A DNA stretch of 64,000 bases, from NCBI RefSeq assembly GCF_004331455.1, contig NZ_SJJR01000005.1, positions 62,001 through 126,000 of the forward strand. Direction: 5' to 3'. Shown piece after piece: positions 1 to 7,660 of the stretch; within the stretch, counting starts at the first letter, position 1, and each line of letters begins with the position of its first letter. The notes under the pieces are model-generated. The model worked only from the letters and a program-made list of their open reading frames with translations, was not told the origin of the DNA and made no database searches. A program made the position numbers and the translations under genes. The DNA is from Micromonospora zingiberis. Its GTDB lineage: Bacteria > Actinomycetota > Actinomycetes > Mycobacteriales > Micromonosporaceae.

Positions 1-138
1 TGTGCTGCCATCGCCGGCACGGTAACCGCCCGGTCCGACACTCGCGCCCCACCGGCCCCATCAGCCACCACCGGTCTAGGATGAGAGATCGGCTCACTCA
101 CCAGGCGGTGGGCCCGGTCGCGGTGGGAGACTTGCCAC

Positions 139-1605
139 ATGCCCCTCACCGAGCCGTACGACGACAACCTCCCCCAGGAGGAGCAGGTCGTCGGTGTGCC
201 GGCTGCCGGTGACGCCGCTGATTTCCCCGCCCCTGACGATGCGGCCGAGGCGCCGCGCGTCGGGCCGGCCACCGCTGACGACCCGGGCGAGCCCCCGGAG
301 CCGGAGCCGATCCTGCCCGAGCCGGTCCGGCAGCGGATCGTGTCGCTGACCGCCGCCGTGCTGCCCGGCCTGCCCGCCGACGAGGTACCGGTGCCGTTGC
401 GTCGGGTCGCCAAGTTCGCCCCCAACCGGCGGGCCCGCCTCGGCGCGCCGGTGATCGCCGCCCAACTCGCCGCCGACCCGTTGTTCCGCCAGCGGGTCAC
501 CGCCCGGGTCCTGGCCGACGCCGGTGACCTGGGTACCGCCGTGGTCGAGGGGACGGCACCGGCGGCCGCCGACCCGGTCGAGGTGGCCGCCCTGGCCTAC
601 CTGGCCCGGCCGCGTGGGTGGCGGGAGTTGATCGAGGCCAGCGGTGCGGCCGTACGCGCCGAGGCGGACACCGCGGTGGTGACCGAACTGGTCCGCCAGG
701 CCGAGCAGCGGGCGACCCGGGCCGAGCACGACCGCGCGGTGGCCCGGGTCGAGGCCGACAAGCTGCGCGACGAGCTGGCCCGGGTCCGCGAGGAGCTGGG
801 CCAACTGCGCGAGGAGGCCCGACAGCTCACCCGTACGCTGCGGGAGACCCAGGCCCGCGAGCGTAGGGCGAGCGAGCTGCTGGCCACCGAGCGGGGCCGT
901 GCCGCGCGGGCGGCGGCCGACGCGGACGCCGAGCTGCGCCGGGCCCGGGCCCGGCTGGCCGAGGCCGAGGCGGCGGCCGGGGTGGCCCGGGCCAGCGCCA
1001 AGGAGGCCCGGTCGGTGGACGACGCGCGGCTGTGGCTGCTGCTGGAGACGATCGGTCAGGCCGCCGTCGGGTTGCGCCGGGAGCTGGCCCTGGACCCGGT
1101 GGATAAGCTCCCCGCCGACTTCGTCGCGGACTCCTTCGCCGACTCCTCGGCGGCCACCTCGACCGGCGCTTCGGCGCGGGCCCGGGACACCGACGACCCG
1201 GCCCGGCTCGACCAGTTGCTCGCCCTGCCCCGCGCCCACCTGGTGGTCGACGGTTACAACGTGACCAAGCGGGGCTTCGGCGAGATGTCGCTGGAACAGC
1301 AGCGCAAACGGCTGATCACCGGCCTCGGTGGGATCGCCGCGCAGACCGGCGACGAGGTCACCGTGGTCTTCGACGGTGCCGAACGGATGCACGGGCTACC
1401 GCCCACCCCCCGGGGGGTCCGGGTGTTGTTCTCCCGCAAGGGCGAGACCGCCGACGAGGTGATCCGCCGGCTGGTCCGCGCCGAGCCACCGGGCCGCCCG
1501 GTGGTCGTGGTCTCCTCCGACCGCGAGGTCGCCGACGGGGTACGCCGGCAGGGCGCGTACCCGTTGGGCGCCGACTCGCTGCTGCGCCGGCTGTCCCGGT
1601 CCTGA
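139..1605 (+). CDS. NYN-domain (YacP-like) putative RNase/RNA-binding protein
   Basis: The 488-residue protein has three parts. The first ~150 residues are acidic and proline-rich, followed by a helical segment. Residues ~175-300 are a long Arg/Glu/Ala-rich coiled coil. The C-terminal domain (~370-488) carries LVVDGYNVTK, VVFDGAERM and VVVVSSDREV, the acidic strand ends typical of NYN/YacP (PIN-like) nucleases. The family is thought to cleave or bind structured RNA, but no substrate can be assigned here. A GGGAGA ribosome-binding site lies 9 nt before the ATG, and a TAGGAT box (76-81) could be its -10. It is the first gene in the window and stands alone. Confidence is high for the NYN domain and low for a specific role. 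Confidence 0.85.
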   Translation: MPLTEPYDDNLPQEEQVVGVPAAGDAADFPAPDDAAEAPRVGPATADDPGEPPEPEPILPEPVRQRIVSLTAAVLPGLPADEVPVPLRRVAKFAPNRRARLGAPVIAAQLAADPLFRQRVTARVLADAGDLGTAVVEGTAPAAADPVEVAALAYLARPRGWRELIEASGAAVRAEADTAVVTELVRQAEQRATRAEHDRAVARVEADKLRDELARVREELGQLREEARQLTRTLRETQARERRASELLATERGRAARAAADADAELRRARARLAEAEAAAGVARASAKEARSVDDARLWLLLETIGQAAVGLRRELALDPVDKLPADFVADSFADSSAATSTGASARARDTDDPARLDQLLALPRAHLVVDGYNVTKRGFGEMSLEQQRKRLITGLGGIAAQTGDEVTVVFDGAERMHGLPPTPRGVRVLFSRKGETADEVIRRLVRAEPPGRPVVVVSSDREVADGVRRQGAYPLGADSLLRRLSRS

Positions 1606-1687
1606 TCGATCCGGCGATGATCGACTCGCGCGGAAACGGGGCGGGCCGAGCAATAGGATTGGCGCCCATGGCGACAGGAGCGACGGA

Positions 1688-1765
1688 ATGAGGCGCAGGG
1701 CGGACGGCAGGTCCGGTCCGGGTCGCTGCGGCGGGTCGCCGGAACCGGGCGGGGTGGCCCGGTGA
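1688..1765 (+). CDS. 25-residue leader ORF coupled to the M48 protease
   Basis: A short ORF, MRRRADGRSGPGRCGG..., begins at an ATG 8 nt behind AGGAG (1675-1679). It ends in TGA overlapping the GTG start of the downstream protease (GTGA, 1762-1765). The peptide is Arg/Gly-rich and unlike a known domain. The ribosome-binding site and the 4-base overlap suggest translational coupling, or a leader that delivers ribosomes to the protease gene. It could also be chance. Confidence 0.35.
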   Translation: MRRRADGRSGPGRCGGSPEPGGVAR

Positions 1766-3021
1766 GCCCGCGTGGTTGGGCGGTCCTCACGCTGGCCGGT
1801 CTCGGCCTCGCGGTGCTGGTGGCGGCCTTGGTGTTGATCCCGTGGAGCCGTCCGCCAGCGCCCCGCGCCGACCAGCTCGCCGCGCTGCGTGAGCTGCCCG
1901 CCGACCAGGTCGAGCGGGCCCGGCAGTTCCGCGCGGCGCTGCGCCCCGGTGGCTGGGCGGCGCTCGGCGTCGGGCTGCTGGTGGCGCTCGCCCTCGGGCT
2001 CACCCCGCTGGGCAGCCGCCTGATCGAGCTGGCCGGGCGCCTCTTCGGCGACCACTGGGCCGCGCAGGCGGTCCTCGGCGGGCTGGCCGTGGTGCTCGTG
2101 GCCGACCTGGTGACGTTGCCGTTCTCCGCCTGGCGGCACGCCGTGCTCACCCGGTACGGGCTGGCCACCAACGGCTGGGGTGGCTGGGCGGTGGACCTGC
2201 TCAAGTCGTACGCCGTCAGTGCCGTCATCGGCGCGGTGGCGCTGCTCGGCTTCTACACCGTCGTCCGGCTGGCGCCACGCTGGTGGTGGGCGTTCGGTGC
2301 GGCCGGGGCGGCGACCCTGGTGGTGCTGCTCTCCTTCGTGCTGCCGGTGCTGGTGGAGCCGGTGTTCAACCGGTTCGCTCCGATGGAGCCGGGGCCACTG
2401 CGGACCCAGTTGATGGACCTGGCCGCCCGCGACGGGGTACCGGTGCGCGACGTGCTGGTCGCCGACGCCTCCCGACGCACCCGGGCGGTGAACGCCTACG
2501 TCTCCGGATTCGGCCCGACCCGCCGGGTGGTGGTGTACGACAACCTGCTGCGCGAGGCGACACCGGCCGAGGTGACCGCCGTGGTGGCCCACGAACTCGG
2601 CCACGCCAAGGACCGGGACGTGCCGACCGGTACGCTCACCGGCGCGCTCGGCGCGGCCGCCGCCGTGGTGGCGCTCTACCTGATCGGCTCCTGGCCGCCA
2701 CTGCTGCGCCTGGCCGGCGTCGACTCGGTCGCCCAGCCGCGCGCGTTCGGGCTGCTGCTCGCCCTGGTCACGGTCGCCGGGCTGGTCTTCGCCCCGGTGC
2801 AGGCGCTGATGTCGCGCCGGGTGGAGGCCCGCGCCGACGCGCACGCGTTGGCGCTCACCGATGACCCGGCCGCCTTCGAGTCGATGCAGCGCCGGCTGTC
2901 CGCGATCAACCTCTCCGACCCGGATCCGCCGCGCTGGGAGTACCTCTACTCCGCCTCGCACCCGTCCACCGTGGAGCGGATCGCCGCTGCCCGCGCGTAC
3001 GCCAGAAAGGCCGGCCCATGA
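1762..3021 (+). CDS. M48-family (Ste24-type) membrane zinc metallopeptidase
   Basis: This 419-residue integral membrane protease resembles the CAAX-protease/Ste24 group. Hydrophobic helices lie near residues 5-28, 60-90, 105-130, 150-175 and 180-205, and a further pair around 290-350. The zinc-binding motif HELGH is at residues 277-281, and the third ligand is expected in the EARADAHAL stretch near residue 355. Family members cleave membrane or secretory proteins, but actinobacteria generally lack prenylated CAAX substrates, so the target is unknown. The GTG at 1762 is chosen because it overlaps the stop of a small leader ORF and follows a GGGCGGGG stretch. pimB' follows after a 76-bp spacer holding a hairpin. 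Confidence 0.9.
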   Translation: MSPRGWAVLTLAGLGLAVLVAALVLIPWSRPPAPRADQLAALRELPADQVERARQFRAALRPGGWAALGVGLLVALALGLTPLGSRLIELAGRLFGDHWAAQAVLGGLAVVLVADLVTLPFSAWRHAVLTRYGLATNGWGGWAVDLLKSYAVSAVIGAVALLGFYTVVRLAPRWWWAFGAAGAATLVVLLSFVLPVLVEPVFNRFAPMEPGPLRTQLMDLAARDGVPVRDVLVADASRRTRAVNAYVSGFGPTRRVVVYDNLLREATPAEVTAVVAHELGHAKDRDVPTGTLTGALGAAAAVVALYLIGSWPPLLRLAGVDSVAQPRAFGLLLALVTVAGLVFAPVQALMSRRVEARADAHALALTDDPAAFESMQRRLSAINLSDPDPPRWEYLYSASHPSTVERIAAARAYARKAGP

Positions 3022-3039
3022 GCGAGCACCGCGAGCGAA

Positions 3040-3070
3040 CCAGCAGACACCGCGCGCCGGTGCCTGCTGG
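3040..3070. repeat. imperfect inverted repeat in the protease-pimB' spacer
   Basis: CCAGCAG-A-CACCG, loop CGCGC, CGGTG-C-CTGCTGG form 13-nt arms with one mismatch. The spacer opens with ATGAGCGAGC right at the protease stop. The same string begins a mini-ORF at 28671, which suggests a recurring gene-start-associated sequence. Confidence 0.5.
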
Positions 3071-3097
3071 CGGCGCGCAGCGCGGCGGAGTGCCGGC

Positions 3098-4222
3098 ATG
3101 AGCCGCACGTTGCTGGTCACGAACGATTTTCCGCCCCGGCCCGGTGGCATCCAGTCGTTCGTGCACAATCTCGCCGTGCGCCAGCCGGCGGGCTCGGTGG
3201 TGGTGTACGCGTCGAGCTGGCCGGGTGCCGACAAGTTCGACGCCGACCAGCCCTTCGAGGTGGTCCGCGAGCGGACCCGGGTGCTGCTGCCGACGCCGCT
3301 GGTGGCACGCCGGGCCGCCCGGCTGGCCCGGGCGTACGACTGCGACAACGTCTGGTTCGGCGCGGCGGCCCCGTTGGGCCTGCTCGCCGCGGGGCTGCGT
3401 CGCCGGGCGGGCGTACGACGGGTGGTCGCGCTCACCCACGGGCACGAGGCGGGCTGGGCGGCGCTGCCGGTGGCCCGGACCGCCCTGCGGCGCATCGGCC
3501 GGAGCACGGACGTGGTCACCTACCTCGGGGAGTACACCCGCAGCCGGCTGGCGCGGGCCCTGGACGGGGTGACCGAGTTGCGGCAACTCGCCCCCGGCGT
3601 GGACACCGAGCTGTACCACCCGGCCGTCGACGGCACCGGCGTACGGCACCGGCTGGGGCTGGCCGACCGGCCGGTGGTGGTCTGCGTCTCCCGGCTGGTG
3701 CCCCGCAAGGGCCAGGACATGCTGATCCGGGCGCTGCCGCTGATCCGGCGTCGGGTGCCCGACGCGGCGCTGCTGGTGGTCGGTGGTGGTCCGTACCGGG
3801 CGACCCTGACCCGGCTGGCCCGCCAGGCCGGTGTCGAGCGGGAGGTGGTCTTCACCGGCTCGGTGCCGGCGGCCGAACTCCCCGCCCACTACGCTGCCGG
3901 CGACGTGTACGCGATGCCCTGCCGGACCCGCAACCGAGGGCTGGACGTGGAGGGGCTCGGCATCGTCTACCTGGAGGCGTCGGCGACCGGGCTGCCGGTG
4001 GTGGCCGGCGACTCCGGCGGCGCGCCCGACGCGGTGCGGCAGGGGGAGACCGGCTACGTCGTGGACGGTCGGGACCTCGCCGACCTCGCCGACCGGGTGG
4101 GCACCCTGCTCGCCGACCGGGACCTGGCCCGCAAGTTCGGCGCGGCGGGCCGGGCCTGGGTGGAACGGGAGTGGCGCTGGGAGGCCCAGGCCCACCGGCT
4201 GAGCGCCCTGCTGACCGGCTGA
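3098..4222 (+). CDS. pimB: GT4 glycosyltransferase, PimB'-like phosphatidylinositol mannosyltransferase
   Basis: The 374-residue GT-B enzyme begins MSRTLLVTNDFPPRPGG, the N-terminal signature of Rv2188c/PimB'. That enzyme adds the second mannose to phosphatidylinositol mannoside from GDP-mannose at the inner membrane face. The donor-site features are SRLVPRKGQD (~205) and EGLGIVYLEASATGLPVV, the E-x7-E motif (~285). The reading frame continues upstream to 2861, but homology begins at this ATG and the upstream part overlaps the protease gene. Location beside fadD15- and TB16.3-like genes matches the mycobacterial order. It ends convergently with a GGDEF/EAL gene across a palindromic repeat. 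Acceptor specificity is inferred from family and synteny only. Confidence 0.82.
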   Translation: MSRTLLVTNDFPPRPGGIQSFVHNLAVRQPAGSVVVYASSWPGADKFDADQPFEVVRERTRVLLPTPLVARRAARLARAYDCDNVWFGAAAPLGLLAAGLRRRAGVRRVVALTHGHEAGWAALPVARTALRRIGRSTDVVTYLGEYTRSRLARALDGVTELRQLAPGVDTELYHPAVDGTGVRHRLGLADRPVVVCVSRLVPRKGQDMLIRALPLIRRRVPDAALLVVGGGPYRATLTRLARQAGVEREVVFTGSVPAAELPAHYAAGDVYAMPCRTRNRGLDVEGLGIVYLEASATGLPVVAGDSGGAPDAVRQGETGYVVDGRDLADLADRVGTLLADRDLARKFGAAGRAWVEREWRWEAQAHRLSALLTG

Positions 4223-4229
4223 CTCAACT

Positions 4230-4284
4230 GTCAACAGGGGCCCCTTGCTATACCGCAGGCGTTAACAGGGGGCCCTTCCTTTCA
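4230..4284. repeat. two copies of the GTTAACA-GGGGCCC-TTCC intergenic palindrome
   Basis: Copies run from about 4231 (tcaacaggggccccttgct) and 4261 (gttaacagggggcccttcc). They fill the gap between the convergent ends of pimB' and the GGDEF/EAL gene. Related copies lie at 35681-35817 and 46473-46529. The GGGGCCCC core is self-complementary and could form a hairpin or mark transcription ends on both strands. Confidence 0.75.
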
Positions 4285-6018
4285 CCGGATGCGGGCGAGG
4301 ATGTGGTCGGCGGGGGCGGGACGGCCGAAGTGCCAGCCCTGGCCGGCGTCGCAGCCGATCGCGCGGAGCCGTTCGGCCTGCCCGACGGTCTCCACCCCCT
4401 CCGCGGTCACCGTCAGGTCCAGCGCGTGGGCCAGGGAGACCAGCGAGGCGAGGATCCGTTCGTCGGCGGCCTCCGGGGCCCGCAGGCCCCGGACGAACTC
4501 CCCGGCCACCTTCAGCTCGGTCACCGGCAGGTCCCGCAGGTAGGCCAGGTTGCTGTAACCGGTGCCGAAGTCGTCGATGGCGATGCGTACGCCAAGGTCG
4601 GCCAGCGCCCGCAGGGTCCGTACCGGCTCCTCGGCGCCGCCCATCATCATGCTCTCGGTGATCTCCAGTTGTAGGCGGTTCGGTGGCAGGCCGGTGCGCC
4701 GTAGCAGGCTGCGTACCTCCTGCACCAGGCCGGGGCGGCGGAGCTGACGTACCGCCAGGTTGACGCTGACGTACGGTGGTTCGCCGGTGGCGGTCGACCA
4801 GCCGACCGCCTCCCGGCAGGCCTCGGCGAGCACCCAGGCGCCGAGCGGCACGATCAGGCCGGTCTCCTCGGCCAGCCCGATGAAACTGTCCGGGCTCAGC
4901 ACCCCCAGCTGCGGATGCCGCCAGCGCACCAGCGCCTCGACGCCGAGCACCGAGCCGTCCTGTAGTGAGGTCAGCGGCTGGTAGTCGAGGTAGAACTCGC
5001 CCCGCTCCAGCCCGCCCGGGATGGCCGCGCTCAACGCCTGCCGGGCCTGTTCCCGCTCGTCGCGCTCGGCGTCGTACATGGCCCAGCCGGCGCCACCGGC
5101 GGTCTTGGCCCAGTGCAGGGTGCTGCCGGCGGCCCGCATCAGATCGTCCGGTGAGGTGTCGGCGACCCGCCGCTCCACGATGCCGACGCTCGCGGTGACC
5201 GTGCAGTCGTGCCCGCCCACCAGCACCGGCTCGGCGAGGGCGGCCAGGGCCGACTCGGCGACCGCCAGCACGTCCCCGGTGCCGGTGGACCGTTCGACGA
5301 GGATCACGAAGGCATCCCCGCCCAGCCGCGCCACCAGGTGGGGTTCGACGGCCCGGCTGAGCCGGTGCGCCGCCGCCACCAGCGCCCGGTCACCGATCTG
5401 GTGGCCGTACGAGTCGTTGATGCGTTTGAACCGGTCGATGTCGAGAAAACACAGCCCGACGCGGTGCACGCCGCTGGTCGACCCGTCGAGGACCGCGGCG
5501 AGCCGCTCGGCGAAGAGCGTCCGGTTGGGCAGGTCGGTGAGCGGGTCATGGGTGGCCTGGTGGCGGAAGCGGGCCTCGCTGGCCCGCAGCGCCCGCTCCG
5601 CGTCGGCCCGGGCGGTCAGCGTGGCCCGCCGGATCGCCTCCTGCTCGTCCAACGTGCGGTCGCGCAACGCGCGGGCGTAGCCGGTGGCGATCGCGGCGAG
5701 CAGCCGGGCCATCCGGTCGGCGGTGTCGTCGGCGACCAGATCGAGGTCACGGACCAGCCGGAGTTGGATCACCTCGACGGTACGACCGAGCGCCTCGGCG
5801 GAGGCGATGTGCGCGGCGACCAGTTCGCTGGCCACCCGATGCCCCGCCCGCAGGTCGAGTGGCTCCGTCCGCAACGCCTCGGCCAGTTGGTCGGTGAGCC
5901 GCTGCAACAGCGCCTCCAACTGGGCGTGCGTCATCGGCAGGTAGCTGGTGCCCGAGAGCGCCTTGGCCCAGGCCCGAGCGAACGCCCCGGGGGCAGGTCC
6001 CGCCGGGGGCTCACCCAC
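4282..6018 (-). CDS. cyclic-di-GMP protein with degenerate GGDEF and intact EAL domain
   Basis: The 578-residue cytoplasmic protein has an N-terminal actinobacterial sensor-like region (FARAWAKALSGTSYLPMTHA, ~15-150), then GGDEF (~170-320) and EAL (~335-575) domains. The GGDEF signature reads RLGGDAFVI: the third acidic position is Ala, so cyclase activity is doubtful. The EAL domain keeps EALVRW, the E of ITESMM and DDFGTGYSNLAYL, as expected of an active c-di-GMP phosphodiesterase. The GTG at 6018 overlaps the TGA of the upstream methyltransferase gene by 8 nt, indicating coupled translation. An ATG further upstream (6051) is possible, and one at 5934 would cut the conserved N-terminus. A net c-di-GMP-degrading role is inferred. 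Confidence 0.9.
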   Translation of the reverse strand: MGEPPAGPAPGAFARAWAKALSGTSYLPMTHAQLEALLQRLTDQLAEALRTEPLDLRAGHRVASELVAAHIASAEALGRTVEVIQLRLVRDLDLVADDTADRMARLLAAIATGYARALRDRTLDEQEAIRRATLTARADAERALRASEARFRHQATHDPLTDLPNRTLFAERLAAVLDGSTSGVHRVGLCFLDIDRFKRINDSYGHQIGDRALVAAAHRLSRAVEPHLVARLGGDAFVILVERSTGTGDVLAVAESALAALAEPVLVGGHDCTVTASVGIVERRVADTSPDDLMRAAGSTLHWAKTAGGAGWAMYDAERDEREQARQALSAAIPGGLERGEFYLDYQPLTSLQDGSVLGVEALVRWRHPQLGVLSPDSFIGLAEETGLIVPLGAWVLAEACREAVGWSTATGEPPYVSVNLAVRQLRRPGLVQEVRSLLRRTGLPPNRLQLEITESMMMGGAEEPVRTLRALADLGVRIAIDDFGTGYSNLAYLRDLPVTELKVAGEFVRGLRAPEAADERILASLVSLAHALDLTVTAEGVETVGQAERLRAIGCDAGQGWHFGRPAPADHILARIR

Positions 6019-6829
6019 CGAGCCGCCCGACTCCGCCCAGGAACACCGCACGCTCCGCGTCCTCGGCGCTGTCCGGGGTTTCCGGGCGCCACTGCGGCAC
6101 CCAGACCACCCCGGGGTCGACCAGTTCGAAGCCGTCGAAGAACGCGGTCAGCTCGGCCCGGCTGCGGACCCACAACGGGCTGTCGGTCCGCTGGTAGACC
6201 TTCTGCGCCTCGGCCCGTTCGGCGTCGCTGCGGCCGTCGTCGCTGGCCTGCGACAGCACCAGGTGGCTGCCGGGGGCCAGCGCGGCCCGCAGGGTGCGCA
6301 GCACCTCGGCGGGCCGGTCGTGGTCGCCGACGAAGTGCAGCACCGCCACCACCAGGACGGCGACCGGCTGGGAGAAGTCGAGGTTCGCGCGGACGTCCGG
6401 GTGGGCGAGGATCCGTTCGGGGTGGCGCAGGTCCTCCTGGACCACCGTGGCGCCCTCGGTGCCGGCCAGGATCTCCCGGCTGTGCGCCACGGCGACCGGG
6501 TCGACGTCGACGTAGACCACCCGGGAGTCGGGGGCGTGCCGCTGGGCGATCTCGTGCACGTTGCCGACGGTGGGGATGCCCGAACCGATGTCCAGGAACT
6601 GCCGGATGCCGGCGTTGGTGAGGAACTGCACGGCCCGGCGCAGGAACGCGCGGTTGGCCTGGGCCATCAGCGGGGCCTCCGGCACCGCGGCCACCATCGC
6701 CTGCGCCGCCGCCCGGTCCACCGCGAAGTTGTGCGAACCGCCGAGGTAGTAGTCGTACATCCGAGCGACGCTGGGCCGCTCGACATCGATCGTCTCGGGT
6801 GCCCAGTCCGGCCGCTGCAAATGCCTCAC
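6011..6829 (-). CDS. SAM-dependent methyltransferase of the DUF574 (PF04672) family
   Basis: The 272-residue protein has RMYDYYLGGSHNFAVDR near residue 25, the hallmark of this actinobacterial family. It is followed by a Rossmann-type SAM site (IRQFLDIGSGIPTVGN, ~75) and VVYVDVDPVAVAHS (~100). The family is expanded in actinomycetes and its substrates are mostly unknown. Its 3' end overlaps the start of the GGDEF/EAL gene, so both are probably made from one transcript, but no functional link to c-di-GMP can be read from the sequence. It is separated from the response-regulator gene by a strong terminator. Confidence 0.88.
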   Translation of the reverse strand: MRHLQRPDWAPETIDVERPSVARMYDYYLGGSHNFAVDRAAAQAMVAAVPEAPLMAQANRAFLRRAVQFLTNAGIRQFLDIGSGIPTVGNVHEIAQRHAPDSRVVYVDVDPVAVAHSREILAGTEGATVVQEDLRHPERILAHPDVRANLDFSQPVAVLVVAVLHFVGDHDRPAEVLRTLRAALAPGSHLVLSQASDDGRSDAERAEAQKVYQRTDSPLWVRSRAELTAFFDGFELVDPGVVWVPQWRPETPDSAEDAERAVFLGGVGRLGG

Positions 6830-6928
6830 TCCTCCGCACGCCGTATGGGGCGTCAGTGCCCCGGCGGGTATTCTGCCCCGCTTTCGTCGGGGAGACCATA
6901 GTGCGTTGCGCGGACGGAGGTCGATACG

Positions 6929-6969
6929 AAAAGATCCGTGCCCGCCCGAGCGGCGGACACGGATCTTTT
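6929..6969 (-). terminator. intrinsic terminator of the fadD-kinase-regulator operon
   Basis: Perfect 12-nt arms AAAAGATCCGTG (6929-6940) and CACGGATCTTTT (6958-6969) flank a GC-rich 17-nt loop. Read on the minus strand, the stem ends in a T run just after the response-regulator stop at 6985. Confidence 0.85.
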
Positions 6970-6984
6970 GTCGGCGGTGGGCCG

Positions 6985-7653
6985 TCAGAACTTGGGCGCG
7001 TCCGGGGCTTCGAGCAGACCGAGCCGCAGCGCGGTCATCAGCGCCTGGGCCCGGTTGGCCGCGCCGAGCTTCTCGTAGAGCTTGGAGATGTGCGTCTTGG
7101 CGGTCGACTCGCTGACGAACAGCTGCTTGGCGATGCCGGCGACGCTCATCCCGTCGGCGAGCAGCCGCAGCACCTGACCCTCGCGCGGCGACAGCTGCGG
7201 CCCGGACGGGGCCAGTCGGCGCTTCATCGCCTCGGCCAGGTCGGCGGCGGTGAAGGCGCTGGGCGAGGAGGCGGCGTGCCGGGCGGCGGCGACCACCTCG
7301 TCGGCCGGCGCGGTCTTCGGCACGAACGCGCTCGCCCCGGCCTCCAACGCACCGAAGAGTTGGTCGTCGCCCGCGTACATGGTGAGCACCACGATGCCCA
7401 TCGACGCGCTGGACTTGCGCAGCGCCCGGGTGGCCTCCAGGCCACTGCCGTCGGGCAACCGCAGGTCCATGATCACCACGTCCGGCTGCAACGCGCCGGC
7501 CTGCCGTACGCCCTCCGCCGCCGTGGCGGCCTCGCCGACGACCTCGAACTGCCGGTCGCGCTCGAAGGCGTGCCGCAGGCCCTTGCGGATCAAGTCGTGG
7601 TCGTCGACAAGGAGGACCTTGGTACGGGTAGCCGGTGTCGGACTTGTGGTCAT
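6985..7653 (-). CDS. NarL/LuxR-family response regulator
   Basis: The 222-residue protein has an N-terminal receiver domain (VLLVDDHD, phospho-acceptor Asp63 in VVIMDLRLPDG, conserved Lys in FVPKTA). A C-terminal LuxR-type helix-turn-helix begins LSPREGQVLRLLADG and contains SESTAKTHISKLYEKLGAANR. The ATG at 7653 is chosen because the receiver fold starts immediately after it; longer versions would run into the kinase gene. It lies 7 nt downstream of the histidine-kinase stop, so the two form a two-component pair in one operon. The signal and target genes are unknown. A terminator follows the gene. Confidence 0.93.
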   Translation of the reverse strand: MTTSPTPATRTKVLLVDDHDLIRKGLRHAFERDRQFEVVGEAATAAEGVRQAGALQPDVVIMDLRLPDGSGLEATRALRKSSASMGIVVLTMYAGDDQLFGALEAGASAFVPKTAPADEVVAAARHAASSPSAFTAADLAEAMKRRLAPSGPQLSPREGQVLRLLADGMSVAGIAKQLFVSESTAKTHISKLYEKLGAANRAQALMTALRLGLLEAPDAPKF

Positions 7654-7660
7654 CCTCGGG

